From the NCBI GenBank assembly GCA_036346355.1, contig CM070583.1, positions 3,596,001-3,660,000 of the forward strand: a stretch of DNA of 64,000 bases. The letters are read 5' to 3'. Source of the stretch: Rhipidocladum racemiflorum (taxonomy: Eukaryota; Streptophyta; Magnoliopsida; Poales; Poaceae). Made by a program: the position numbers and the translations under genes. Shown piece by piece: positions 1 to 11,250 of this stretch (within the stretch, counting starts at the first letter, position 1; the number at the start of each line of letters is the position of its first letter). The notes beneath the pieces are model-generated. The model saw only the letters and a program-made list of their open reading frames with translations, had not been told where the DNA came from and searched no databases.

Positions 1-990
1 ATCATATGTGAAAGTGTGGTCTTCTTCAGTGCTCCAATCACTATTGGTTCATTCGGTAGAAATCATCCATTCCTTGAATTTATTATGCTTCTCCCAAAAA
101 CTTTGTAAAAACAAAAAAACTGTGCCAAACCTAGTAGCATTCCACCGAATTAACTCTCCACCTACCTTCTATGGTTATAGAAGAATCTACATATTCGCTT
201 TGCATCGTCCACTATTTTTGCAATATTCTCGAAACGAGCTATGTCCTTCAACATCAAATTGATAGTGTGAGCTCCACATGGCTGCCAAGAAATGTGTGGA
301 TGCTCCTCAATGAGTTGCTTGCATGCTTTCTTGTAATTGGAACCATTATCTGTTATAATTTGAACAACAAATTTTGCCACAACCTCCTCAACAACTTCTC
401 TAATAGCGTCAAAAATAAATCTTGCATTTTGGATACAACCAGTTGCATCTATAGACTTATGGAAGTACATGCGTCCATTGCAAAAAATCATGAAGTTTAT
501 AATGCACATCATTGTAGGACTTGTACATGAATCACACATAATGGTTACTCCATATTCTCTCCAATCTTCCTTGAAAAGAGCCATGCTAGCCTCTAGCTCA
601 TCATAGTTCATATCTAACAATTTGCCATCTATGTCTTTCCCTATCGGGAGAGAAACACCCTCACCAAGCTTTTGTGCTAACTTCATGGCTGATCGAAAAT
701 ATGGGCAATTTGCTTCCTTCCAGGAATATCATTGGCATGGAACCACTTGGCCAAAGCTTTCCCAAGCCTATCCTTAGCACCTCCACTAAGCATAACGTCC
801 ACTCGAGGCTATGATAGTGCCTTACTGCATGCCAAATCTATATCAAAGGGAGCTGTTGAAGTACTTTGGAAATATCCATCAAGTGAACTTTTACTACCTG
901 AGGAGCTTCCAATCTTAATTGCACCCTCATTACCACTGAAATTAGTAAGAAATCCACGAATGTGCCACTGACATGTGGGGTCAGGGCCCA
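1..990 (-). pseudogene. hAT-family transposase pseudogene (DUF659-type), partial
   Basis: Read on the minus strand, this encodes the middle of a plant hAT transposase-like protein. A stretch near 690-800 reads like the conserved block HANDIPGRK followed by CPYFRSAMKLAQKLGEG. A DUF659-like core (162-686) follows, with VTIMCDSCTSPT, IITDNGSNYKKAC and PCGAHTINLMLKDI. The gene is broken. There is a nonsense codon before PRVDVML near 812, a one-base frameshift between IPGRK and ANCPYF near 718, and several stops after FFYNHRR below 162, where the dimerisation region should continue. The 5' zinc-finger end is not recognisable, and the 3' end runs off the window edge. A DDE transposase would cut and paste hAT elements in the nucleus, but this copy cannot make a full protein. 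The family call is fairly sure; the exact limits are not. Confidence 0.75.
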
Positions 991-1467
991 CATGTCATAG
1001 ACACAATGAGTGGCCTATAAGGGGCAGGGTTAACTTTCAGTGGCATATAAAGAATTGCCTCCTTTATATTTCTTTAGACTTGCTCCTTTTTACGTGTGTA
1101 TACAAAGATGCTTGCAAAATATGCTAAAACTATTTTCTCTTGCAATTTTTTCCTATAGTTCACATTGGAGTATCTTATAATTAGCATACGAGTGCACCCA
1201 GACATCTCCGTAAAATTTTAATACCAAAATCAATAGAATTTGAGAGATATGAAAAAGACAAATTCTGCCTAAATAGTATTTTTTGCGTTTAGCAATATTC
1301 ATCTCGTTGCTTGTCAATTTCATATCTTTCAAATAAAATTGAGTTTGGTCTTCAAATTTAATAGGATTGTAGAAGCTCACCTCCCCAACGTATGCTAATT
1401 TTTGAGAATTTTTGAAAACTTGTACTTAGGGCTTTCACAAAGTTTACATGGTAAGGGTAGTTTACAT

Positions 1468-1558
1468 TGGATATATATGCACATATATATGTACACATAT
1501 ATATATACACATATATATACATATATATACACACATATATACATATATATATATATAC

Positions 1559-1607
<49 letters not shown>

Positions 1608-1608
1608 T
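1468..1608. repeat. Compound microsatellite (AT-rich with AC steps, then GA)
   Basis: About 120 bp of alternating TA with interspersed CA/CACA steps ends in a (GA)n run at about 1589-1608. Apparent open frames here (Tyr/Ile/His repeats) are products of the repeat and not genes. Confidence 0.95.
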
Positions 1609-1712
1609 GCTACTCTATATCTGCGTGTAGAATAGTGGCCTGTTATATGCTCGGGCCATTTAACCTAGTCCGATCGAGTTATGCAACGCACTAATTAGCG
1701 AAATGGGCTGTC

Positions 1713-3205
1713 CAGTTACATGATCAAACCAACTAGTTAATGCGTTTTTAGTTTGTATATGAACATGTTTGTTCTTTTTTAGCCATAATTTTTTATTGGT
1801 AGCTCCAATTTGCAAATGATTTTCAACAGTAGCTTACTGACAACGAGAGGAATAAAATTATATAAGTCTCGCTAATAAAAAAAAATGACCGGTAACAGAA
1901 ATTACTATATGGATAACTAGAAAGTACTATCATTCATACTGTATGATAGTGATTGCTAGTTACAAGGATTCAAATTTCATTCTCGGACCCTATCTCGAAG
2001 GTGATCGGAATCCGAAATCTCGATGAGATCTCGGAATTGCAAACAAAATCCGAATGAAATTCAAAAACCAAATTTCATATCCGATCATTTTTCCAACCGA
2101 GAAATCTAAGATTTCAACTGGAATAACCGAGATTTCGGTCTAATTTAACCAAGCGAAAAATGGTTAAAAACACGTCAAAATTTTTTGTGGATGATCTTTA
2201 CCCTAAATCCAATCAAATCTGGCCAACAAAATTAAAAATCCGGTGACAATACCCGATATTTCGGCCGAAATCACTGAGATTTCGGCCGAAATCATCGAGA
2301 TCTCGCCGATATTTGGATAAGCACTGTAGCATCTTAAATTTTTTTACCCAGTCAAGATTTAGGATCTCGGAGGGGGTTCGAAATCTGAAATCTCGATCGA
2401 GATTTCTGAAATTTCGCCGGGATATCTGAAATCTCGCCGGGATTTGTATCCTTGGCTAGTTATAGATAGAGTAATTTCTAGTTGTAGATATAATAATTTA
2501 TCTTATTAGTTAAAAAAATTTATTGTTTATGTGTGAGACTTATATCATTCTGCTTCTCTTATCGTCAGTAATCTAATGGTGAAATTAATTCATGAATCGA
2601 AGCTGCCAATAAAAAAATATAGCTAACACAAAGTAAAAAATAGATTCATGTAGAAACTATAAAATGTGTTCTCGGTACAGTGACCAACTAGCAAACGCAT
2701 TTACAACTTTGTTCATGAATCTGTTGTTTTTTTATTTTAGCCATATTTTTTTATTGACAGCTCTGATTTGCAAATGGTTTTCACCAATAGCTTACCGACG
2801 ACGAGAGGAATTGAATTATATATATCGCTAATAAACAGTAATTTTGCTGATTGGTAACAGAAATTATTATATCTATAACATGAAATTAATACACCTACAA
2901 CTAAGAATTACTATCATACAATATAATAGTAAAATCCAATTATACTGTATGATAGTAATTTCTAGTTGTAGATGTAGTAATTTTATGTTGTAAAATAGTA
3001 ATTTATGTTACTAGTAAGCAAAATTACTATTTAATAGCGAGACTTATATCATTTTGTTTCTCTCGTCGTCAGTAAGCTACTGTGAAAATTATTTGCAAAT
3101 CTGAGTTACCAATAAAAAGATATGGCTGAAATAAAAAAAAAACAGATTCATATACAAACTACAAAATGCATTAACTAGTTGGTTTGACTACGTAACTGCT
3201 TCGGT
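1713..3205. mobile_element. Long inverted-repeat (foldback) MITE pair, interrupted by a hAT-type MITE
   Basis: Four related arms of roughly 220-270 bp lie in alternating orientation: 1713-1954, 2463-2685, 2686-2960 and 2961-3205. The outer ends pair over about 50 bp, for example AACTAGTTAATGC near 1734 with its complement near 3167. The inner arms pair with each other around 2686 and 2960. This fits two head-to-tail copies of one long-TIR MITE. Arm boundaries are by eye. No convincing target duplication was found at the outer ends. The first copy is split by the element at 1963-2454. There is no coding capacity. The transcript would fold into long hairpins. Confidence 0.6.
1963..2454. mobile_element. 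Non-autonomous hAT-type element, 492 bp, 8-bp TSD GCTAGTTA
   Basis: The ends are inverted repeats CAAGGATTCAAAT (1963-1975) and its near-complement ATTTGTATCCTTG (2442-2454), with one mismatch in 13. An identical 8-bp duplication GCTAGTTA flanks it at 1955-1962 and 2455-2462. An 8-bp duplication with short TIRs is the hAT signature. The interior is rich in short palindrome-like CCGAAATCTCG / GAGATTTCGG motifs and has no open frame. It sits inside one arm of the foldback MITE, so it inserted later. Its interior resembles the larger element at 28261-29647. Confidence 0.85.
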
Positions 3206-3558
3206 AGTAATTGCATCTATTGTTCTATAGTAAAATGTATTCATGATTTACTACCGAATTGCTAGGAAACAGTATGATGTGCTTTGCATGCACTTCTACG
3301 GCTAGAGCGTAGAATAGCTATTCTATGCTTAGGATTAGAATAGCGCTATCATGTGTGTGTAAAGCTTTTTCCGTACCCTCGGGAGTACATACTCTCACCT
3401 CCAATATACCACTTAAACGCATATGTTATACTCCTTCATCACTTTCGGTACACTCCAAAAATAATTCTAAGACACTCCAATGTGATTTGGTTGAAAAAAT
3501 TTCATTAAAACTCTTTATTTTTTTTGTTATATAACCTTTTTCTTATAAAAAAGAGTAC

Positions 3559-3592
<34 letters not shown>

Positions 3593-4026
3593 GCCTGGGT
3601 ACCATAATCCAAAAAGGGTGTTCCAATATGTATCGTATGCAAAAAAAAAAAAAGGATGTTAAGTTTAACCAGTTTACTAACTAGTTCAAACAAGTTTGAA
3701 CTGAAATTTAAGTTAGAGTTTCCTTTTTTTAAGATAGTTTGATTGTAGGCATGTGATGTGCTCATTATATACATAATCAGCAAAGCATATGATCTAAATT
3801 CATTTAAAATCTTTGAATTCGAATATATATTTTCAAAGGTATGTGTTTCATTTGAATTGGTATAAATGAGTATATACCCTAAAACTAAAATTCTCAAAAC
3901 AAATATATACCGAATATAGCTTGAATTCGCGTATTTAAAATCGTGGTACCCGACATATAGGTCGAAATAGGGCATGATGCAAATGTGTAATGTCTTGTGA
4001 CACTTGTCATTGTACATACACAATTA
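3206..4026. other. Non-coding stretch with (AT)n microsatellite at 3562-3591
   Basis: This is AT-rich sequence with no supportable gene. The minus-strand open frame over 3505-4023 spans the (TA)n tract and has low-complexity composition. Nothing else was recognised. Confidence 0.6.
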
Positions 4027-4286
4027 CTCCCTCCAGGTGCAAAAAAGATGTCGTTCTGGACATAGTGATGGTCAAACTTCGAAAACTTTGACTATCAATA
4101 TATTTTAAAATATTTAAATTAGATACATGAAAATTATATGTGTAGACTTGTCTCGAGAAGTACTTTCATAATATTATAATTTTATTGAGTTTTATAAATA
4201 TATTATAATAAAAATTAGCGATCAAAGTTATGTTTTGAAGACCGTGTCGATGTCCAAAACGACATCTATTTTGCACCTGGAGGGAG
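4027..4286. mobile_element. Stowaway-like MITE, 260 bp, TA TSD
   Basis: It starts CTCCCTCCAGGTGCAAAA and ends with the inverted complement, TTTTGCACCTGGAGGGAG. It is flanked by TA at 4025-4026 and 4287-4288. These ends and the TA duplication are characteristic of Tc1/mariner-derived Stowaway MITEs of grasses. There is no coding capacity. It lies about 1 kb downstream of the NAC gene's stop codon. Confidence 0.9.
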
Positions 4287-5347
4287 TATTTAAAACAGCT
4301 AGTGCAGGTGCATGGCGACATGGTTTTGTCGGACAAAGGCAAGTAGCTAGGTAGGTGTCTGTCGAAGAGCTAGGTAGATGCGTACGGAAAACAAAAGCCT
4401 TTTGTGCTCCTTTAACCCTTGTTCCCAAAGATCAAGATCTCTGTCAAACCATTTGTCAAAACAATGTGGTACTAGTACCGAAGAAAACCAGCTGTAGCTC
4501 CATCTCAAAAGGACAACCAGCGGTGGCTCACATCGTGCGTTTATTCTGTCAAAAAACACATTATGCAAGGAAAGAACGCACCGGAGGTATCAAAATCCCA
4601 TCACAATGCATCTTCATTGACCCATTTAATCATCGCCACAATTAGAAACAGCCGGACCACCAAGGGCAGCATTAAAAATAACTAAGAGCACAAACATACA
4701 GGAAACTTCGGCTGCATCTCGAAAGGGACAGGAAGCTTCAGCTGCAACTCCTCGTCAGATGCTCATCAGTCACCACACCACGCATGCAGAAAGCGGCAGC
4801 AGCAAGAGGGGTGAGCATTTTTCGACCGAAACCGAATTACCGAGCATGTGATAATCAATTCAATCACCTCTTTTCTGTGAATCTGTCTGAGATGCAGCAT
4901 TTCTTCGTCGCAAACTCTTTTAACTCATTTCAATTCTTTTCATCAGATAACCATGTAGTATAGCACTTCATAGATCTACAAACATGAACTCATGAACTAA
5001 AAATGCAGCAGACCAAGTTACAACAGGGGAAAAAAGGAGCTGCATCAGATTAAGTAGGTTCAGATCTTGCTACAGCACATCATCAAAACAAACGCTGATG
5101 AGATGGCGACCCTAGGCATGACTTACAACCGCTAGCAAGTACCCATTGCTCCCCCCCCCCCCCTTTTTTTTGGATTGTCTGCTGCCTCGGCAGTCGGCAC
5201 GCCGGAAGGGGAACAAACACTTCAGGGTGTCTTACAACCGTCTAAACGCAGGGTGTAGACGCATTATGTACAAACAAACTACAGCAGGTCAATGTTGGGA
5301 ACCTGTATGGGCAAAAATTGTCACCTCAAATTCCACCGGGGGAGCTA
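4287..5347. other. Intergenic region and NAC 3' UTR
   Basis: No gene is supported here. The portion next to 5347 should hold the 3' untranslated region of the minus-strand NAC gene. A C-run followed by a T-run lies at about 5151-5171. The poly(A) site was not assigned. Confidence 0.5.
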
Positions 5348-8300
5348 TTATACCCATCCATAAATCCCAACACAGATAAGCAGGATCAGAGCCACCGAGA
5401 GAACCAGCCAGATGATGTACGCGGGGAAGCCTCCCTTCTTCCTTGGTGCTATCACATGTGAATCGGGACCACCCACCTGCTTGTTCTCCTTGTCACTTTC
5501 CTCGGTGGTCTTCCGCAGTCTAGGAACAGATTTAGCTTCTGGAACAAGCGTTGCAACATCTGCATGTCAACATGTTGAATTGGCTTAGCGAAGCAGAAGA
5601 CAACGATAACACAATTACAAATGTATGACAGTTCAAAAGCCTTATTACCAAGCTCAGGTATGTTCTTTTGCTCATCATAGTGGCTGTTGCCAGAAAGACC
5701 GACGCTTTCGGCGTAGTCTCTGTCCTCATGCTCTTCAATCTGGCAGGCAAACACCAAGAGATTAGCATTTCTGAAGCAAAAGAACTTAAAGTGTAGTTAC
5801 ATTATCAGCCAGAAGTCCTTATTTGTTAAAACAGATCGACCAGGATCCATACAGTCCATAACCAAAAAAAACACTTCACATTGCTGTACAGTTTAAAACA
5901 AAACTGGTAGTGGAATATCCAAGATTTAACGTATTCGTACAAAACACGATTGTATATTTAGTTTTAGGGTAACAAAAAAAAACTCCTCACCTCAGTTTTC
6001 TCTTCATTCTGCTCAATTTCATTTTCATCTATGATGCAACTGGATGGTCCTGCCTTAAGGTTTAATTGTAGACGCAACCTTTGCACTACAGTCCCCTGTT
6101 GAGTAAATGAACTATCTGAGCTTGAACTTGGAACAGGGCGTCGGCTTCTAATAGTGATCCCTGTTGACTCAGCATCATCTCCATCTGAAGGCATCTCCTT
6201 TTCTGCAGTTGACTCCTCGACAACTTCATCCAAATTTGAAGTTACAATACACGATTCTTCATCTTCAATCTCAACTGTAGTCATGCTCTCTCCAATCTCA
6301 ATATTAGCAGATAATGATTCCTGCAGCAGGAGCCTTCTTGGTGCATTGCCCTGTCGAGACAATACATAGTTTTGATGCATAGTGGAGTGTGACTGCCGAG
6401 GCATGATAGCAATCCCAGTTCCCTGGAAGGCAGGTTCATTGCTCCATCCATCCCTCTTCCCACTGGGATCTTCCATGCTATTGAACAGATCTTGCAAGGA
6501 CTCGGCGCCGGAGTCCATGGAAAGTACATCCTGATCAGTGCTGTCATAAGGAAGCAACGGTGCATTCTCATATAATGCACTCAGTTGCGGATTTGTGTCA
6601 TCTGGCACAAAATTAAAGTTTTCAAGCCAGTTTGGATCATCTAGAAAGTCCCCCTGCCAAAGTAACAAAGATAAGAATGTGTGAAAAATTATGACCTACA
6701 CAGCAGATGGCAATATTGGTAAAAAAAATTACCTGCAGCCAATGGTTCTCAAACTCAGTAGGCACATTTCCAGTGTCTGAATCATACTGACCCTTTGATG
6801 CCGTTGATGAATTCTCATCTGGATCCGCAAGTGTTTGATTCAAGAAATCTTGCATTGCATCACGAGGTTCCATATTGCCATCAAAATCACCAATAAGTCC
6901 TTGGGGGAGATCAAGTAAGACAGCATTTCCTTCGTCAGGCAGTAGCACAGGGGCAGCAAAGGAAGCATCAACATTTTTCTTCTGTGGATCAATTAGCTGA
7001 GGCAAACAACCAACTGAAGGACCAACCTGCTAGTTATTATATAAAAAAACATAAATCATTAGAAGGGATTCAACGCCTACGAAGATAACAGGCTAGAGAA
7101 ATGTGCAGTGAAATGCTGAATGCTAGCAGAGGTTCTTTACACAGTTCTACGGACCTTAGCTCCCCCATCAACATGTCCAAGAAGAGGCATGTGAGAAATG
7201 TTTGCTTCGTTTGTCACCAAGTTATCTGTTCTGTCTGCAAGCCACCTTGTAATCGGCGCAGCTTGAGCTTCAATTGGACCTGGCAAGTCAATTGGACTTT
7301 CATGCAGAGCAGATTCAGGAGATTCCTTATTTAATGGTGTGTCTGATTCCTCGTTTGCCTCCATGTTGTCAGGCGTCGAACGAGATGGCGTAGGAGAGTA
7401 GCCGCTTCTATCCATTTCCTCTGGGCAGGAGCGCTCATTTTTCTCTTCTTGTTTTTTGAACAGGCGATACAGAACATAACTGCCCTGAAAGTACACAGAC
7501 ATCATAACAAAATCATCAGGCAACCAGGCCCTGAAAGTGCACAGGTATGCATCAGGTGATGAGGTAGTGGTAACAACTCCCAATCCAGCAAGAAAAATGT
7601 TCACTTACTATGTGCGTATATCGTACAGATATGCGAGTAAAGAGAGGTTATACTTTGTGTGTGCTTTGCTTATGAGTTCAGTTCATTTTAGCAGCTAAAA
7701 TCACATTGATAGTCTTTCGAAAGACATTCTTCAGCAAGCAGAAGGCGGTTAATATATTTATGAAAAACTCGCAACCACAATCTGAACATTGCCACTACAG
7801 GACTTGACAGTCACAAACTGTATCGAGAAAGAAAGATGCAGAACCACATAGCTGCAAGCCTGCAATACCTGCTCGCCGGACTCAAACTCCGGCTCGGTGG
7901 TGCGGTACTCGTGCATGATCCACCCAGTGCGCTCGCCCTTCGGGGCACGCCCGCAGTGGAACACGAGGGTCTTCTTCATGCCGATGATGTGCTGCTTCTT
8001 CTTCTCGCCCTTGGACTTGATCAGCCTGTCCTTGCCAGTCGCCTTCCAGTACCCGGCCTCCGTCGCCCTGTTCGACCTGCTCCCGTTCGGGTACTTGCGG
8101 TCCTTGGGCGCGAAGAAGAACCACTCCAGGTCATCGGAACGGATCAAAGACTTATCTGCAAGCACCACCACCACACTCGCATCAGGAATACGGAATCTTC
8201 CTCAAAAGAGTTTTTGCATGCGGATTGCCAATAAAATTAGCATCATGGCAAAGGATTTCAACATCATCGCACCAAATCGCATCTTGGAAAGAGGGTATGT

Positions 8301-8885
8301 TAGGATTTAGCAGACTTCAAGGGAATCGCATCAAACCAGCACCCCGAGATAGAAAGATCCTCTCTAAAGAATTTGCAGCTCCCAAACAGCAAGACGCAAA
8401 CCGCATGAAGCAAATTACCAAATCATCAGAAGTCCGCAGAGATACACCAAGGCTACTGTTGCAGCCGCGAAAGAGAAGGGGGATCGCGACGAACAGAGAG
8501 ATTGGCCAAAATGGGGAAAACCACGTTCCAGCCCAGAATCCCCAAATCAGAAATAAAACCAAAACGATCAAGATCAAGAAACGCAAAATAAACCCCGAGC
8601 AACTTGCCAAGAACGACAAATTTCTCCACAAAGAACGCGATCAACCAAACCCACAAAACGAAAATCCCCAACTAAAATAAATAAAAGGGAACAAGAGGCG
8701 ATCTTGGCGGTGGTACCTGGGAGGTCCCACGGCTCGCACTTGCAGACATCGATCTCCGGGATGACCTCGACCTCGGAGTTGATCTGGCCGGTGATCTTGC
8801 CCTTGAGGTAGTGCCTGATGAGCTCCTCGTCGGTGGGGTGGAACCGGAACCCGAGCGGCAGCGCCTTGAGCTCCATGACAGTCAT
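5348..8885 (-). CDS. Membrane-tethered NAC transcription factor (NTL type), 7 exons, 681 aa
   Basis: Exons on the minus strand are 8717-8885, 7869-8155, 7155-7484, 6733-7026, 5991-6653, 5649-5739 and 5348-5559. All six introns are GT-AG, and the joined frame is 2046 nt. The NAC DNA-binding domain covers about residues 5-160 in order A to E: LPLGFRFHPTDEEL, EWFFFAPKDRKYPNGSRSN, YWKATGKDRLI, GMKKTLVFHCGRAPKGERTG and YVLYRLFKK. A long acidic, Ser/Asn-rich activation region follows. A basic patch (PRKKGG) precedes one C-terminal hydrophobic helix at about residues 658-678 (YIIWLVLSVALILLI). Known NTL proteins rest in a membrane and release the NAC domain to the nucleus on stress; that role here is inferred by family. 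The first in-frame ATG is at 8885; an upstream in-frame TTG at 8907-8909 matches the ATG used by the copy at 34992. Codons and splice sites look intact, so this is probably functional. Confidence 0.93.
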
Positions 8886-9186
8886 CTCCTCCTCCAGCCT
8901 CTCATCCAAATCTCAGAGACCCGAGGGGGGATTCGGAGCGGCGGCGGGGGTTATACTTAGCGGCGAAGGAACCGCGCAGGGGAGAGCGGAGCGTGGGGAG
9001 GCGGATTTGCTTAGGGTTTGGGTTGGATTTGGGGATTTTAGATGCGATGGGGGAAGAAAGCGAGCGCGTGTGGTTGGCTTCACCGCGTCCCGGAATTTCC
9101 TCTGCATATACCCCCCGCGTACGGGATTGACCCCCGGACTCCGACGGTATTACAGATCTGCCACTGCCGATTCTCCACGGTGTTAT
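8886..9186 (-). promoter_or_regulatory. 5' UTR and proximal promoter region of the NAC gene
   Basis: GC-rich sequence immediately upstream of the NAC start is conserved, with small indels, in the copy at 34993-35255. That shows the duplication carried the promoter with it. No confident TATA box was identified; a weak TATAA-like string lies near 8956-8961. Individual factor sites are not assigned. Confidence 0.55.
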
Positions 9187-9319
9187 TTCAGAATTTGACA
9201 CTCAATTCGTAAGCCTTTCAGAGCATTTAAATGATAGATAGGACCGTCTGTGTGTATGACAGTGGGTCAGAGTGTCAAATTCTAAAATGCGAATTTTAAA
9301 GTGTGTCAAATTCTGAAAA
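9187..9319. mobile_element. Short inverted-repeat element (MITE-like), about 130 bp
   Basis: TTTCAGAATTTGACACT near 9186-9202 pairs with AGTGTGTCAAATTCTGAAA near 9300-9318. The element has no coding capacity. It sits at the outer edge of the NAC promoter and is absent from the duplicated promoter at 35255, where similarity ends. Target duplication not resolved. Confidence 0.55.
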
Positions 9320-9643
9320 CTCTCTTCTACATGGCTCTGTTTCTGCCGCTTCGAGGGGAGGAGAAAGAAAATTTGGGCGAACTATCTGAATTTTCGACGG
9401 TTCAATTGCAATTTGAATTTAAAAGACCTTTAAGTTCGCCCAACGAATTATTGCAAAACCAAATTACCGCATATATGTCAAGATAAAAGGCAACGGTTTT
9501 AGTTTGTGCATTAAACAGGGTGGCTGATTCGAAACCTTCAGTCTGGCTCAATCGGATGACTGAATTCCCTTGAAAATTTGTCTTCAAATAAAACATCCGA
9601 TTTAAACTCTACCTAATCACATTAGAATTATGTTTTATATTTA

Positions 9644-9882
9644 GGCCCTGTTTTGTACGGTTCCATATTCTAGTAGAAATGGAAAAGGTTATAGATTCTT
9701 GGTAGAAACGTTTCAGGTTGGAATCTGTGAATCGGGTGGAACTGGGTTAAGACTGATTCAGCCACAGTGTGGAAAAAGAAGAAATGATCCAAAGAGAATC
9801 GTTCTGAGCTTTAGCCCCATTTGATTGAGTTTCTTTTAGAATCTAGTAGAAACAGCCCAGTTTCAAGTTGCCAGACAGGGCC
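9644..9882. mobile_element. Tourist-like (PIF/Harbinger) MITE, 239 bp, TTA TSD
   Basis: It starts GGCCCTGTTTTGTACGG and ends CAGACAGGGCC, flanked by TTA at 9641-9643 and 9883-9885. Internal text (TTCTAGTAGAAA, GATTCAGCCAC) is shared with the element at 42588-42756. A three-base TTA/TAA duplication with GGCC ends points to the PIF/Harbinger group. Confidence 0.75.
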
Positions 9883-9940
9883 TTAATTACAATTACTTTT
9901 TTTTTTAAAAAAAAAGGTACTCCCCTATTTGATCGCTTAA

Positions 9941-10355
9941 GGTCCTGTTTGTTTCGGCTTAGGCTTTTTAGCTTTTGGCTTAAAGCTAGTTTTTTGGCTT
10001 AATGAGCTTTTAAGCCGTCTGCTTTTAAGCTAAGACATGTTTGTTTGGTATCCTGGCTTATTAATGGGTTAGATGGTACATCTTATAGATAAAAAGTCTA
10101 AAATACCCTAAATGAGATGGTGGATGAATTTTCAATTTATATATGATGGCATTTGGTGGGTAATTTTGGAGACTTTTATTGGCAAATGGTTATTTCATTC
10201 AAAAAAGCCCAAAAAAGCTCCTCTTTTCTGGCTTTTGGCTTATAGTTATACAGTGGCTTTTGGTTTTTTTAAAGCCCGGTTTAAAAACCATTCGTTTGTT
10301 TCGGCTTAGGCTTTTTGGCTTTTAAGCCGATAAAAAAGCCAAAACAAATATGGCC
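9941..10355. mobile_element. Tourist-like MITE, 415 bp, TAA TSD
   Basis: It begins GGTCCTGTTTGTTTCGGCTT and ends AAAACAAATATGGCC, flanked by TAA at 9938-9940 and 10356-10358. The interior is built of imperfect repeats of GGCTTTT/AAGCC-type strings on both arms, so the element folds back on itself. There is no coding capacity. Confidence 0.75.
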
Positions 10356-10605
10356 TAATTATTTAATGCCCTTGCGAAAAACAGCATCTGCTGGTCTCGT
10401 CTTCTTCGAAAAACCCCAAAGCTGCTGCTGCTGCTAGTACTAATTAATCAAATGGGGTTTGAAACATGGTTTATACTTTATACTAGACATTCTCAGGGAA
10501 AGGGGGAAATTAAAGCCTCCGCTAATACGGTTCAGGGGCAGGGCGACGAAATATAACACAACGGTTCCGCGGAGAGCACACTGCACATTATGCTTTGGTA
10601 CATGC
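10356..10605. other. Short non-coding stretch
   Basis: No gene, repeat or regulatory element was recognised. A GCT triplet run occurs near 10421-10434. Confidence 0.4.
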
Positions 10606-11250
10606 TAGATGAAAACGGGTTGGATAATTTTCGTCCGATCCGGGACCGGATCCGGTCGGGACTGGATACAGGATCGGTTTTTACTATCCAGTCGGATCTA
10701 GGACCGGATCCGGATATTTGAATTCGGATACAGGATCGGATACAGGACAATCAATATCCGGTAAATATGAGACGGGATCCGGATATTCGGATATCCGGAT
10801 TTTTCCTATTCAGGTATTCGGATTGGACATTCGTATCGGTTATCCAGATTTCCTATTCGGATATCAGCAAGGCCTAGCCCATTTCATCTCATTTTTTCCA
10901 TAGAGAACCCATTTATATTGACAATGAGTTGGTTCTATTAATCCTAAAGTAGCATATTCTTTCTATGACGTATATTGAGTTTGATTGATATATATAACTT
11001 GCTACTGTGGTCATGTACCCGTATGGTTTAATTCAAAATATATTACTCTATATATGCATGCATTATCCGTATATATTTATCTGCTTTCAATCTGAATCCG
11101 TCACATATTCGTCCCGTATTCGTATCCCGATTAATCCGGATTCGTATCCGTATCCGGTTAGCTCGTATTTGGTTCCGAATCCAGAGAAAAATATGGGTTA
11201 TGATACGAAAAGAGCAATATCCATCCATATCTAACCCGTTTTCACCCCTA
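10606..11250. mobile_element. Putative hAT (Ac/Ds-like) non-autonomous element
   Basis: The left end reads TAGATGAAAACGGGTTGGAT (10606-10625) and the right end is the complement of TAGGGGTGAAAACGGGTTAG (ending 11250). This resembles Ac/Ds terminal repeats. The interior is dense in CGGATCCGGATATTCGGAT-like strings, common next to Ds ends. The 8 bp on each side (GTACATGC, CTAGTAAC) do not match, so either the duplication has decayed or the ends are misplaced. No open frame. Confidence 0.5.

Noticed and set aside
3505..4023. 172-codon minus-strand open frame
   Set aside because: AT-rich composition, crosses a (TA)n tract, no recognisable domain.
7836..8310. Plus-strand frames over NAC exon 2
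   Set aside because: Antisense to the conserved NAC domain; splice and protein evidence support the minus strand.
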